Below are positions 53,197 to 61,826 of a DNA stretch of 64,000 bases, piece after piece. Each line of letters begins with the position of its first letter. Within the stretch, counting starts at the first letter, position 1. The position numbers and the translations under genes were made by a program. Source of the DNA: Saccharomonospora viridis DSM 43017. Its GTDB lineage: Bacteria > Actinomycetota > Actinomycetes > Mycobacteriales > Pseudonocardiaceae. A model generated the notes under the pieces. That model was not told where the DNA came from. It worked only from the letters and a program-made list of their open reading frames with translations, and did no database searches. The stretch covers positions 124,001 through 188,000 of the forward strand of contig NC_013159.1 in NCBI RefSeq assembly GCF_000023865.1, given 5' to 3'.

Positions 53197-53236
53197 CGTC
53201 CCGCCCCTCGAACGGAATCGGGGGCCGGGCGGGACG
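53197..53236 (+). terminator. terminator of the SMR gene
   Basis: 10-bp inverted repeat (53197-53206 and 53227-53236), 46 bp after the stop codon. Confidence 0.55.
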
Positions 53237-53305
53237 GTCACCACGTTGCCGCTTGTGTTCCTGAGCTGAACCCTCTTGGCGCAGCGGGCTCGAATTCCGG
53301 ATGGG

Positions 53306-53311
53306 TAAGGT
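53306..53311 (+). promoter_or_regulatory. -10 hexamer of the Rrf2 gene, leaderless
   Basis: TAAGGT ends six bases before the ATG at 53318; no ribosome-binding site. Confidence 0.5.
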
Positions 53312-53317
53312 GCTGGT

Positions 53318-53788
53318 ATGCGGCTCGGACAAGCGGTTGAGTGGATGCTGCACACATGCCTGAACTTGTCCTGGGTCGATGAGCCGGTGTCGACCGCGCG
53401 ACTCGCGGACATCTATCGGTTGCCGTCCGCGTATTTGAACAAACAGCTCCAGGCGCTGGCGCGGGAGAAGATCCTGGTCTCGGTTCCCGGGGCGCGGGGT
53501 GGTTTCAGGCTCGCGCGTGATCCGGCCGAGATCTCTTTGCTGGACGTCGTGGTGGCGGTGGAGGGCAAAGCGGAGGCCTTCCGCTGCGCCCAGATCCTTC
53601 GCAACGGGCCGGGTGGTGACCCGGACGTCGACTACAGCTCCTACTGCGTGGTGTCGCAGAGCATGCGGCGTGCCGAGTTGGCGTGGCGGCGCGAGCTCGC
53701 CGGTCGGACGATCGCCGACATCGCCGCCGACGTGGTTCGGCGCAATCCGGACGCGCCGGAGCTCGTTCGGGACGCCTTGACGAATTGA
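53318..53788 (+). CDS. Rrf2-family [2Fe-2S] redox regulator, RsrR-like
   Basis: A 156-aa winged-helix regulator: QAVEWMLHTCLNLSW, LADIYRLPSAYLNKQLQAL (recognition helix), VSVPGARGGFRLAR (wing). Glu8, His12, Cys90 and Cys110 are all present at exactly the positions that ligate the [2Fe-2S] cluster in RsrR of Streptomyces venezuelae (Glu8, His12, Cys90, Cys110, from memory). The next gene encodes an NmrA-type protein, also the genomic partner of RsrR. A 13-bp perfect inverted repeat lies between the two and is the likely binding site. It should sense cellular redox state through cluster oxidation. Confidence 0.9.
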   Translation: MRLGQAVEWMLHTCLNLSWVDEPVSTARLADIYRLPSAYLNKQLQALAREKILVSVPGARGGFRLARDPAEISLLDVVVAVEGKAEAFRCAQILRNGPGGDPDVDYSSYCVVSQSMRRAELAWRRELAGRTIADIAADVVRRNPDAPELVRDALTN

Positions 53789-53917
53789 TCCTTCGCTGAT
53801 TCCCGCCGGTGCTTCGGCCGGGTTCGGCTGCGGGCCTCTCGTTGTGTTGAGGATTCCCCGGCTGTCTTCCCTCCCGTGCCCGGAAGCCGAGGTGTGTCGT
53901 GCGTTGGCCCCCTGCGT

Positions 53918-53952
53918 CGATAAACCTGGATGTGTAATGTCCAGGTTTATCG
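53918..53952. promoter_or_regulatory. 13-9-13 inverted repeat, candidate RsrR-type operator
   Basis: Perfect arms at 53918-53930 (cgataaacctgga) and 53940-53952. The nine-base spacer and first arm base contain TAATGT (53935-53940), a possible -10 hexamer, so a bound regulator would block the promoter of the NmrA-like gene 90 bases downstream. Confidence 0.7.
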
Positions 53953-54042
53953 GGTGGGGTTCCGGATGTCGGCCGTGTGGGCGGCCTTCCATGGGATCTG
54001 GAGCGCCCGGTTCGGAGTGGAACGGAAAGGAACGGAGACGAC

Positions 54043-54804
54043 ATGAAGATCGCTGTCCTGGGCGCTACCGGAACGGCCGGTTCCCGCGTCGTGCGGCGTC
54101 TGAAGGATGAGAACGTCGACGTCGTCGCGGTGTCCCGAGCCAGTGGTGTCGATCTGGTCACCGGTGACGGTCTGGTCGATGCGCTGGCCGGGGTGGATGC
54201 CGTTGTGGACGCGTCGAACGCCTTACCGCCAAACGGCTCGATGGAATGGGGGGAGGCACTCACCACCGCCACGCGCAACGTGGTGGACGCCTGTGGGCGG
54301 CGGAAGGTGTCGCGCCTGGTCTTTCTGTCGATTCTCGGGGCCGAGGACCCCGTGTTCGACGAGTTTCCCTATTGCGTGGCGAAACGGGAACAGGAATCGA
54401 TCATCGGTGAAAGCGGCCTGAACGCCACGATCGTCAAGACCACACAGTGGTACGAGTTCGCGACCAATCCCGCTGCGGTGGTCTTCCACGACGACAGGGT
54501 CGAGGTGCAGGACTGGTTGGTGCAGCCGGTCGCGGCCGACACGGTTGCCGATGTCCTCGTCCGAGAAGCCTTGGATACGTCCGGTGGGGGCCAGGTACTG
54601 ATCGCCGGTCCGGAGAGGATTCGTCTGCCGGAATTGGCCCGGCGTCGATTGAAGACGCTCGGGGACGAGCGGCCGGTGCATGCCATTGAGCCGGACCTAC
54701 CCGTGCTCGCCGAGGGTGCGTTGCTGGCGTGGGAGCGGGCTAAGGTCATGGGGCCGGGACTGGAGGAGTGGCTCGCCTCGCTGCGGCGGGAAACCACACG
54801 ATGA
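54043..54804 (+). CDS. NmrA-type NAD(P)-binding SDR protein
   Basis: A 253-aa atypical short-chain dehydrogenase: VLGATGTAGSRVVRRL (nucleotide loop), VDAVVDASNA, SRLVFLSILGAED and YCVAKREQESII, where a Tyr-x-x-x-Lys survives, then VQPVAADTVADVLV. NmrA proteins often sense NAD(P)/NAD(P)H ratio rather than catalyse. With the preceding RsrR-like gene it probably forms a redox circuit. ATG with GGAG five bases upstream. It ends two bases from the convergent ImmA gene. Confidence 0.9.
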   Translation: MKIAVLGATGTAGSRVVRRLKDENVDVVAVSRASGVDLVTGDGLVDALAGVDAVVDASNALPPNGSMEWGEALTTATRNVVDACGRRKVSRLVFLSILGAEDPVFDEFPYCVAKREQESIIGESGLNATIVKTTQWYEFATNPAAVVFHDDRVEVQDWLVQPVAADTVADVLVREALDTSGGGQVLIAGPERIRLPELARRRLKTLGDERPVHAIEPDLPVLAEGALLAWERAKVMGPGLEEWLASLRRETTR

Positions 54805-54806
54805 CC

Positions 54807-55547
54807 TCACGGTCCTATCGAGTCGTCGGATGATCTGGCTACTTTGGATAATCGATTCGGTGGCCCTGGGGCATGATCCAATCTAGTCCACTGTGGAAAT
54901 TTTGATGTGTGTCGGGCGCTGGTCGCCTCGGTGGTCGGATTCCGGACGGTGACATCGGGCACCGACCGCTCGGCGGCGCCGTGCGCCCGCCTGTCCCGGG
55001 TCCGCCGCGCGATACGCCGGGCTCCGGTGACGTTCATCCGCCATCGCGCCATGCGTTCGCTGACCCGGAAATAGCGTGCGATGGTGGTGTCGGTCCAACC
55101 GCGGAAGGCGGCCGTCCTCGCGGCGTCACGGGGCAGCAGCAGTTCGCCGGACAGTTCCGCCGCCTCCTGTTCGATCTCCGTCGTGGTGGAGCGGCACGGG
55201 GTGCCACCGGTGACCAGCACCCCGAATTCGTGTTCCAGCAGTACGTGGGCCATCTCGTGTGCCACGGTGGAACGGCGACGGGTGTCGGTGTGCGTGTGGT
55301 TCTCGACGATCACGCATCCGGTTCCGATCTGGATCAGTGCTCCGGAGAACGACTCGGCGGCGGTGCCGGTGAAGTGTTCGACGGCGTCCCGGGGTAGCCA
55401 GGGCGCATCGAGGGTGAACACCTCGACGCCGTAGAGGCGTGCGAGGGCGTAGGGGTCGAGTGGTTCGAAGGCGGCGATGCCCAATTCGTCACGCACGTCC
55501 GCTGCGAGTCGTCTGGCGGTCGCCTTGAAACCTCGCCGCAGCGCCAC
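54807..55547 (-). CDS. ImmA/IrrE-family metallo-endopeptidase
   Basis: A 246-aa protein with the zinc motif STVAHEMAHVLLEHEFG and the following IEQEAAELSGELLLPRDA, the helix with the third zinc ligand as in ImmA/IrrE proteases. These often cleave a partner repressor encoded next door. Here the partner is the XRE protein encoded one base upstream. The C-terminal 60 residues are basic and low in conservation. GTG start directly after the XRE stop. Confidence 0.9.
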   Translation of the reverse strand: MALRRGFKATARRLAADVRDELGIAAFEPLDPYALARLYGVEVFTLDAPWLPRDAVEHFTGTAAESFSGALIQIGTGCVIVENHTHTDTRRRSTVAHEMAHVLLEHEFGVLVTGGTPCRSTTTEIEQEAAELSGELLLPRDAARTAAFRGWTDTTIARYFRVSERMARWRMNVTGARRIARRTRDRRAHGAAERSVPDVTVRNPTTEATSARHTSKFPQWTRLDHAPGPPNRLSKVARSSDDSIGP

Positions 55548-55548
55548 G

Positions 55549-55917
55549 TCAGACCCCCCGTCTGTCCGCCTTGATCCGGCGCATCGTGGCGCGCACGATG
55601 TCCAGCAGGTATTCCCTGTCCGCCTCGTCGAGGTCGTCGCGGGCGCGCAGCAACAGGGCCAGCTGGCTTTCCAGTGAGGGTTGCTCGTCGCGTGGTCGTT
55701 CGTCGGGCCACACCATGAACTCCTCGGCCTGCGCGCCCAGCCATTGCACGAGCGCGACGAAGCCGTCCAGGTCGGGACGTTGACCGTTGCCCATCCTGCT
55801 GAGCAGGGACGGGCTCACCCCGGCCTGTCGCGCGAGTTGTCTCCACGACAGGTTCCGTGCGCGGCGTTGCGCGTCGAGTGCTTCGTAGAGCCGTTGCGTG
55901 TCCACCCGGCCCGTCAT
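55549..55917 (-). CDS. XRE-family transcriptional regulator
   Basis: A 122-aa protein with an N-terminal helix-turn-helix (RARNLSWRQLARQAGVSPSLL, in two helices, then SRMGNGQRPDLDGFVAL) and a C-terminal acidic helical part. The start at ATG 55917 has GGAGGG seven bases upstream. It is followed at once by the ImmA protease gene, a typical repressor/anti-repressor pair. It is probably autoregulated through the inverted repeats in the divergent region with the DUF2188 gene. Confidence 0.88.
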   Translation of the reverse strand: MTGRVDTQRLYEALDAQRRARNLSWRQLARQAGVSPSLLSRMGNGQRPDLDGFVALVQWLGAQAEEFMVWPDERPRDEQPSLESQLALLLRARDDLDEADREYLLDIVRATMRRIKADRRGV

Positions 55918-55988
55918 GTCCCTGCCCTCCACGCTCTTTGCTGTCCGCGGGTGCGTCCGTGGTCCGCTCCCTCCCTAGCACAGGGGTG

Positions 55989-56042
55989 TGTCGCACCCGC
56001 CGTATTGTTTCATTACCAATACACTGTCTCGGAAGTGCGACA
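55989..56042. promoter_or_regulatory. nested inverted repeats between the XRE and DUF2188 genes
   Basis: Outer arms tgtcgcac (55989-55996) and gtgcgaca (56035-56042); inner arms gtattg (56002-56007) and caatac (56017-56022). Both are perfect and roughly share a centre near 56013. Likely operator of the divergent pair. Confidence 0.55.
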
Positions 56043-56056
56043 TCGAGGGAGGTCCG

Positions 56057-56311
56057 ATGTGCTCGTCGTTCTCGGTCGTCTTCCGGTTCTCGCCCGACTC
56101 GCTGACCTGGGTGGTCAGCCGGGGAAAGAAGGTGCTGTCCCGTCATTGCCGTAAACGGGACGCCGTCCGGGAGGCCGCGCGGCTGGCCCGTGCCGACGGC
56201 CGTGCCGAGGTGCGGGTGGAGCGCATGGACGGCACGATCCAATGCCGACACCGGTATGGGTTATCGAGATCGTCCGGATCGGTGAGAGCGCGCGAAGGCG
56301 AACAGCGATAG
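56057..56311 (+). CDS. DUF2188-like small protein
   Basis: An 84-aa basic protein: TWVVSRGKKVLSRHCRKRDAVREAARLARAD in two segments, then VRVERMDGTIQCRHRYG. The W-x-V-x-R-x-x…K-x-x-A…G-x-V-x-V-x-x-x-D-G-x-I pattern is that of DUF2188. GGAGG lies four bases before the ATG. Role unknown; divergent from the XRE regulator, so it may be its target. Confidence 0.7.
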   Translation: MCSSFSVVFRFSPDSLTWVVSRGKKVLSRHCRKRDAVREAARLARADGRAEVRVERMDGTIQCRHRYGLSRSSGSVRAREGEQR

Positions 56312-56314
56312 CGT
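56309..56314 (+). promoter_or_regulatory. -10 hexamer of the GH3 lipoprotein gene, leaderless
   Basis: TAGCGT ends eight bases before the ATG at 56323; no ribosome-binding site. It overlaps the end of the DUF2188 gene. Confidence 0.5.
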
Positions 56315-56322
56315 ATGGGGCG

Positions 56323-57474
56323 ATGAAGCGATTGATGCTTGCGGCCGCGTGTGTCGCTTTGTTGGGAACGGCAGCCTGTGGTGACGGTGGGGACCAGGCG
56401 GGTGACGGTAATACGGCCTCGCCGCCCCCGGACCAGCAGGACACGCAACAGACGAGCGCCACACAGCAGCCCGGTGGTGAGTGCGCAGGTGTGATCGAGG
56501 GGCTTTCCCCCAGGGAGCGTGCTGCTCAGCTGCTCGTGGTCGGTGTGGACCCGACCGACCCGGCCGCGGCCGTCGCGCTGGTACGCGAACACCGGGTCGG
56601 CGGCATCTTCATCGGCGGTAACCCCACCGCCCTGTTCACCGACAACGCGCTGGACCGGGTGCAGGAAGCCGCGGGCGACATCCCCGTGTCCGTCGCCGTC
56701 GACGACGAGGGCGGGCGGGTGCAGCGCATCGACGAACTCGTCGGACCCATCCCCAGTGCCCGACAGATGGCGCAGTCGATGACACCGCAGGAAGTGCGGG
56801 AGCTGGCGCGCGAACGCGGTGAGCAACTGAGCGCCCGTGGCGTCACCGTCGATTACGCGCCCGTGGTCGACCTGACCGACGGCCCCGCGAACGGTGTCAT
56901 CGGTGACCGGTCGTTCAGCGCCGACCCGCAGACGGCCACGGAGTACGCGGCGGCGTTCGCTTCCGGGCTGTCGGAGGCGGGTGTGCAGCCCGTCATCAAG
57001 CATTTCCCCGGGCACGGCCGAGCCAGTGGTGACTCCCACCAGGAGCTGGTGCAGACGCCACCGCTGGACGAACTGCGCACCCACGACCTGGTGCCCTATG
57101 AGGACCTCAGCGTCTATCCCGACGACACGCAGGTGATGGTGGGCCATCTCGACGTCCCCGGCCTCACCGACGGACAGCCCGCCTCCCTGTCGCCCGCGGC
57201 GTACCGGTTGCTGCGGGACGAGTACGACTACGACGGTGTCGTGCTCACCGACGACCTCGGTGCGATGAGGGCGGTCACCGACAACTACACCCTCGACGAG
57301 GCCGTGCTGTTGGCGTTGCAGTCCGGCGCCGATCAACCGCTGTGGTCGTCCGGCGGGGACGTCGGTCCCGTGCTCGACAAGCTGGAAGCCGCCATGGCCG
57401 ATGGTCAGCTGTCGCAGGAGCGGGTCGACGAAGCGCTCACCAGGGTGCTGACGGCGAAGGGCGTCTGCGGTTAG
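56323..57474 (+). CDS. glycoside hydrolase family 3 lipoprotein, beta-N-acetylglucosaminidase type (LpqI/NagZ-like)
   Basis: A 383-aa lipoprotein precursor: signal peptide with lipobox LLGTAACGDG (Cys near residue 19), Pro/Gln linker, then a GH3 barrel. It has PVSVAVDDEGGRVQRI, the NagZ-type histidine loop KHFPGHGRASGDSH (acid/base His), and the nucleophile Asp in GVVLTDDLGAM. The single-domain architecture matches LpqI, which releases GlcNAc from muropeptides outside the membrane. It ends 18 bases from the convergent SsgA-like gene. Confidence 0.92.
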   Translation: MKRLMLAAACVALLGTAACGDGGDQAGDGNTASPPPDQQDTQQTSATQQPGGECAGVIEGLSPRERAAQLLVVGVDPTDPAAAVALVREHRVGGIFIGGNPTALFTDNALDRVQEAAGDIPVSVAVDDEGGRVQRIDELVGPIPSARQMAQSMTPQEVRELARERGEQLSARGVTVDYAPVVDLTDGPANGVIGDRSFSADPQTATEYAAAFASGLSEAGVQPVIKHFPGHGRASGDSHQELVQTPPLDELRTHDLVPYEDLSVYPDDTQVMVGHLDVPGLTDGQPASLSPAAYRLLRDEYDYDGVVLTDDLGAMRAVTDNYTLDEAVLLALQSGADQPLWSSGGDVGPVLDKLEAAMADGQLSQERVDEALTRVLTAKGVCG

Positions 57475-57492
57475 TCGAACGTCGACGCCCGC

Positions 57493-57906
57493 TCAAGGGC
57501 GTGTGGTGGTGAGACAGGCGATCACCGTATCGATGTCGAGCCGTTCGGACTCGTAGCCCAGAGGCACCCGTGCCAGCGTGGCGTCGACGAACCTCTGCAC
57601 GTCGTTTCTGCTGATCTCCACGGCGGCGTAGCCGTCGGGGGATTCCAGTTCGATGACGAGCATGTCATCGCTTTGTCCCGGCAGATCGGGTCGGATGCGG
57701 ATGTCGCCGATGCCGGCAGGAGCGTGGAGACCGGTGATGAGCAGGTCACGGGCGAACTCCCATTCGACCCATTCGCCGGGCGCCACCTTGAACGCCATCG
57801 TGACCGTGAAAGGGGCGCCCGGCACGTAGGTCAGCCTGGACAACACCGGGGTTTCGCATCCACTCAGGTACACGAACTGGCTCTGCTGTACAGCGTTGTT
57901 GTCCAC
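57493..57906 (-). CDS. SsgA-like protein (SALP) for cell division/sporulation
   Basis: A 137-aa protein of SsgB length: PVLSRLTYVPGAPFTVTMAF, WVEWEFARDLLITGLHAPAG, and IRIRPDLPG followed by ESPDGYAAVEI, the conserved SALP core. SsgB homologues recruit FtsZ for septation in Streptomyces. The GTG at 57906 has GGGAG six bases upstream and fits the usual family start. The 26 codons upstream are non-conserved. Confidence 0.93.
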   Translation of the reverse strand: MDNNAVQQSQFVYLSGCETPVLSRLTYVPGAPFTVTMAFKVAPGEWVEWEFARDLLITGLHAPAGIGDIRIRPDLPGQSDDMLVIELESPDGYAAVEISRNDVQRFVDATLARVPLGYESERLDIDTVIACLTTTRP

Positions 57907-58314
57907 AGCACGCTCCCGTCCATCCGTGGCGCCCACGTGGCGCGTGCGGTCCTTCCCTTGATGAAGACGTCCATCTGTCGTCAAGGTGATGCGCCGTTCG
58001 GGCGAATCTTGGTGATCAAGACGGACAGTAATGCAGGAGTCCGACAGCCCGGTGCGGGTGGGTGGGCGTTGTCGGGAAGCCGCGGGACGGAGAATCGGCG
58101 GCCGACCTCGGGGTCGGGTCGGCGGGGGTACCGCCGGGGTCGCGGGGCGGAAAGAGAACTTATCGACGTTCGGATGTCACACGATCGAGTCGTCTTGGGT
58201 TGCGAACCGCTCTCGGCTGGTGACACGGATAGTTCGGCACGGTACATACCAAGCAGTAGTTTTCGTCTTGGGCGACCGCTCTAGGGGAACGGTGATGATG
58301 GAGGGACGACCCTG
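57907..58314. other. 408-bp divergent intergenic region
   Basis: No gene that I can support. It must hold the promoters of the divergent SsgA-like gene and of the membrane protein gene at 58315. A GATAGT (about 58228) is the best -10 candidate on the plus strand. Confidence 0.35.
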
Positions 58315-59046
58315 ATGCCGCCCCAAGTCCTGTGCTCCACGCCACACGATGCCGGAGTGCTCGACCGTACGGGGATCCTCTCCGCGAGCGCAACGTCGTT
58401 AGACGTCGACTCGGATCTCCCCGACGACGCCTACCGGCCCAGGACCTACCGATCGAGGATCTTCGGCTTGGCGACCGTCGCGCTCATGCTCGCCGTGGCG
58501 GTGATCGGCGTGCTCGATCGTGAGCATCGTCGTACCGAGGTGGCGAGGAACGTGGTGGACGGTGTCGACGATGTCGAGGATTCCCCGGACGTCGACGAGG
58601 TCGAACGGGTCCCCATCGCCTCCAGCTCGCACCCCTCGCCGTCGGTGCTGCACGTCCCCGGGCACGAGGCGGTGAGCGTGCCACGACCGTCGAACGCCCA
58701 GGTGGCGCCGAGTGCGCCGGAGGTGCGGCTGACCGAGGTGAAGGATCGACCCGAGCGGTCCCCGTCCCCGAGTGGGGCGCCCACGGAGGTCGGGCTGCCC
58801 ACGCAGGATCGGGAACGTGTTCCCGCCGAAGTGCTCAGAGTGGATCGTTCCGAGCCGCCGATGCCGACTCAGCTTCCGGGGGCCGACGGGTCGGACGAGA
58901 TGTTGGACATTCCCGTTCCGGCGTCCTGGTGTCGGGAGCACGAGCAGTGGTGGGCCACCTCCGACGGGCGGTGGGGCGACGAACGGGACCCGCGCCGAAG
59001 CGAGACCATCCGTACCAGCGCAAGCGTCCGACCAGGCAATTCGTAG
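58315..59046 (+). CDS. single-pass membrane protein of unknown function
   Basis: A 243-aa protein with a 50-residue cytosolic part, one transmembrane helix (IFGLATVALMLAVAVIGVL, about residues 49-67), and a long Pro/Ser/Glu-rich extracytoplasmic linker. A small C-terminal motif with one Cys follows (PASWCREHEQWWATSDG). The GGAGGG ribosome-binding site lies nine bases before the ATG, and codon use is typical for the genome. No family recognised; the Trp/Cys tail is the only part likely to be folded. Confidence 0.7.
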   Translation: MPPQVLCSTPHDAGVLDRTGILSASATSLDVDSDLPDDAYRPRTYRSRIFGLATVALMLAVAVIGVLDREHRRTEVARNVVDGVDDVEDSPDVDEVERVPIASSSHPSPSVLHVPGHEAVSVPRPSNAQVAPSAPEVRLTEVKDRPERSPSPSGAPTEVGLPTQDRERVPAEVLRVDRSEPPMPTQLPGADGSDEMLDIPVPASWCREHEQWWATSDGRWGDERDPRRSETIRTSASVRPGNS

Positions 59047-59054
59047 TGGACCCC

Positions 59055-59093
59055 AGGTGATTCACAAGTAGATTCGGATTTTGGCAATCACCT
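59055..59093. promoter_or_regulatory. inverted repeat in the AT-rich region upstream of the FabH gene
   Basis: Perfect 8-bp arms aggtgatt (59055-59062) and aatcacct (59086-59093), followed by a T6 tract at 59105-59110. It could terminate the preceding gene or bind a regulator of the FabH gene. Confidence 0.4.
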
Positions 59094-59220
59094 AACCGGA
59101 TTCATTTTTTGTGATAAATGGCACATGTGAAACTCTTACCGTTTGGTAGCCCATAGAAGTTGGCGCAGGCCGGTTCCGTCATCTTTGGTGTCCCCGACGC
59201 CGGCTCGTGAAGGAGTGCAG

Positions 59221-60243
59221 GTGTCCACGCAGAACGCGCGTGGTGCGGCAGTGCTGGCCGGTCTCGGTGGCTGGCTGCCGCCTCGTGTGGTCGACAACGA
59301 CGAACTCAGTCGACGACTCGATACCTCGGACGAGTGGATCCGTACCAGAACGGGAATCGCGCGGCGCCGGGTAGTCGACCCCGGAATGTCCACTACGGAC
59401 ATGGCTGTCGAGGCGGGTAGGCGCGCGTTGGACTCGGCGGGGGAGTACGGCGAGGACATCGACGCGCTCGTCCTCGCCACCAGCACGCCCGACCACCCCT
59501 GCCCCGCGAGTGCGCCCGAGGTGGCCAGCGCGCTCGGGTTGAAGGAGGCGGCGGCTTTCGACGTGGCCGCCGTGTGCAGCGGCTTCGTCTACGCGCTCGC
59601 CACAGCGGTCGGTCTCATCTCGGGCGGTGTGGCCGGACGGGTCCTCCTCATCGGGGCCGACGCCTTCACCACGCTCCTCGACCCGGATGACCGCACCACG
59701 GTGCCGATCTTCGGCGACGGTGCGGGCGCGGTGGTGCTGCGCGAAGGAAGCCCGGACGAATTGGGCGCCATCGGTCCGTTCGACCTGGGCAGCGACGGCG
59801 AACTCAAGGACCTGCTGATCGTGCCCGCGGGCGGTTCGCGTAAGAAGGCCTCCGACGATCCGCGTGATCATTTCTTCACGATGCAAGGGCAAGCGGTGTT
59901 CCGCCACGCCACGGCGAAAATGGCCTCCTCCTCGCGGAAGGTGCTGGAGAAGGCCGGGTGGACGACCACCGACGTGGACCGTTTCGTGGGACATCAGGCC
60001 AACATCCGCATCCTCCAGGCCGTGGCCAAGAACCTCGGCCTGCCCGTCGACAGCCTCGTGGTCAACCTCGAACACACCGGCAACACCAGTGCGGCGTCCA
60101 TTCCGCTCGCCTTCGTGGACGGTGTGGTCGACGGCACCCTCCAGGAGGGCGACCGAGTCCTCGTCACCGCGTTCGGGGCCGGGCTGACCTGGGGATCGAC
60201 GGTGCTGCGGTGGCCGGCGCTGCGGTGTGCCCCCTTGCCGTGA
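59221..60243 (+). CDS. fabH: beta-ketoacyl-ACP synthase III (FabH type)
   Basis: A 340-aa KAS III enzyme: SDEWIRTRTGIARRR, catalytic Cys in FDVAAVCSGFVYAL, His in VGHQANIRILQAVA and Asn in EHTGNTSAASIPLAF, the complete Cys-His-Asn triad. Such enzymes start type II fatty acid synthesis or load polyketide starters. No acyl carrier protein or malonyltransferase gene is adjacent, so the specific pathway is open. GTG start with GAAGGAG five bases upstream. Confidence 0.93.
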   Translation: MSTQNARGAAVLAGLGGWLPPRVVDNDELSRRLDTSDEWIRTRTGIARRRVVDPGMSTTDMAVEAGRRALDSAGEYGEDIDALVLATSTPDHPCPASAPEVASALGLKEAAAFDVAAVCSGFVYALATAVGLISGGVAGRVLLIGADAFTTLLDPDDRTTVPIFGDGAGAVVLREGSPDELGAIGPFDLGSDGELKDLLIVPAGGSRKKASDDPRDHFFTMQGQAVFRHATAKMASSSRKVLEKAGWTTTDVDRFVGHQANIRILQAVAKNLGLPVDSLVVNLEHTGNTSAASIPLAFVDGVVDGTLQEGDRVLVTAFGAGLTWGSTVLRWPALRCAPLP

Positions 60244-60257
60244 ACCCCGCCGTGGCC

Positions 60258-61757
60258 TCACGGTGAATCCGGCGAGTCCGTCCACGTGACCGTCGGGGCC
60301 GACCGGCCCCGTAGCCGGAGGGCGGCGTGTTCGTGCCAACGAGCGCGTTCGGTGGCCGTCGCCGCCTCGATCGTCGGGCCACTGGCCAGCACCCGCCCCG
60401 GGACCTGTTTGGCGTGCTCGGTGAGCCGTGCCGCCTCGTTCACGGCGTCGCCGATCACCGTGTACTCCATCCGACTGGGTGCGCCGAGCTGGCCTGCGAA
60501 CACCTGTCCCGTCGCCACTCCGACGCCGATGTCCAGTTCGCCTGCCTCCCGGACGGCGTCCCGGATCGCCCTCGCGGTGCGCAGCGCCGCCGTGGCCGAG
60601 TCCGCGTGCCGGTCCGGGGCACCGAACACGCACAGCGCCGCATCCCCCTGGAACTTGTTCACCAGCCCGCTGTTGGCGTTCGTGGCCTCCACCACCACCT
60701 CGAACAACCGGTTCAGCCTGCGTACCACTTCGTCCGGCGGCAGTTCGGCGGCCAGCGTGGTGGAGTCGGCGACGTCGACGAACAGTGCCGTCGCCTCCCG
60801 CACGTCACCGGACAGCGAGATGCCATGTTCCAACGCGTGCCGGGCGACGTCGTCGCCGACGTGACGGCCGAACAGATCACGCAGGCGCTCGCGCTCCCGC
60901 AGCCCCGCGGCGAGGTCGTTGACGGACGCCTGGAGCATGCCGATCTCACCGGCGTCGTCGATCCCGACCGACACGTCCCTGCGTCCTGCGCCGATGTCGT
61001 GGAGTGCCGACCGGAGCCGGTGCAGGGGAGCGGCCACCGCGCGGGCGAACAACGCGGTCGCCAGGGCACCGACCACCAGTCCGATCAGGGCCAGCACCAG
61101 CAGACTCGACGTCGGGTCCTCGCGGCCGATGTCGGGTGGCAGCAGAAGCAGCAGCACGCCCACCAGCGGAACACCGCTCGACAGCCCCCAGGTCACCACG
61201 AGCCGGGTGAGCACCGTGTTCGCCGACGCCACCCGACGCGGCCCCGCGACCCGCAACGACACCGACAACAGCGGACGCGCCACACGTTCAGCCGCCAGGT
61301 AGGTCAGACCCGTGGTGGCGAAGCCGCCGAGCACGATCGTCAACACGACCCCCAGCGCGTCGAGCCACGACCCGAACACCACGCTGAGTACGCCGAACAG
61401 CACCGCACCCGCGGCCCACAGTGTTCCGCTGACCACGGCGAGGTCGAGGGGGATGCGCAGGGCCCTCATCGCCTCCTGCGCGGTGGGCTCCCGGTCGGTC
61501 AGAAACCACATCACGGTCCGACGTTGGAGGTATCCCGCCCACACCGTGCCGACCGCGAACGCGAGCAGCACGTAGCCCAACGCGCTGACGGGGATGACCC
61601 AGCGTTCCGGGTCGAGGGCATCGGGAAGTCCCTGCAACGACAGCAGCAGCAACACCAACGCCGCGCCACAGAAACTCGTCCCGAAGCCGATCGTGGCGAA
61701 ACCCAAACTGGTGCGGAGCACGGCCCGAAGCCGCGCGGACACTCGCCCTTTGGCCAC
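60258..61757 (-). CDS. membrane-bound class III adenylate cyclase with HAMP domain
   Basis: 499 aa: six transmembrane helices (to about residue 245), a HAMP domain (ARAVAAPLHRLRSALHDIGAG) and a catalytic domain. The cyclase has metal-binding Asp in ALFVDVADSTTL, NKFQGDAALCVFGAP (Lys for adenine recognition and second Asp), and YTVIGDAVNEAARL, with the transition-state Asn and Arg. This is the architecture of Rv1318c-Rv1320c and Rv3645. It should make cAMP in response to membrane signals. Confidence 0.93.
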   Translation of the reverse strand: MAKGRVSARLRAVLRTSLGFATIGFGTSFCGAALVLLLLSLQGLPDALDPERWVIPVSALGYVLLAFAVGTVWAGYLQRRTVMWFLTDREPTAQEAMRALRIPLDLAVVSGTLWAAGAVLFGVLSVVFGSWLDALGVVLTIVLGGFATTGLTYLAAERVARPLLSVSLRVAGPRRVASANTVLTRLVVTWGLSSGVPLVGVLLLLLPPDIGREDPTSSLLVLALIGLVVGALATALFARAVAAPLHRLRSALHDIGAGRRDVSVGIDDAGEIGMLQASVNDLAAGLRERERLRDLFGRHVGDDVARHALEHGISLSGDVREATALFVDVADSTTLAAELPPDEVVRRLNRLFEVVVEATNANSGLVNKFQGDAALCVFGAPDRHADSATAALRTARAIRDAVREAGELDIGVGVATGQVFAGQLGAPSRMEYTVIGDAVNEAARLTEHAKQVPGRVLASGPTIEAATATERARWHEHAALRLRGRSAPTVTWTDSPDSP

Positions 61758-61826
61758 TGGAGGATCGTAGGAAGCCGCGGGGCGTTCGGTGTGTCCGGAC
61801 GCCGCTTGACGTGTGGCGGCGCCGTA

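Noticed and set aside
54807..56311. Prophage or integrative element around the XRE/ImmA pair
   Set aside because: No integrase, excisionase, structural or conjugation gene, and no flanking direct repeats at tRNA-Ser that I could find.
58160..58393. Small minus-strand frames in the gap upstream of the membrane protein gene
   Set aside because: No ribosome-binding site, non-typical codon use and overlap with the likely promoter.
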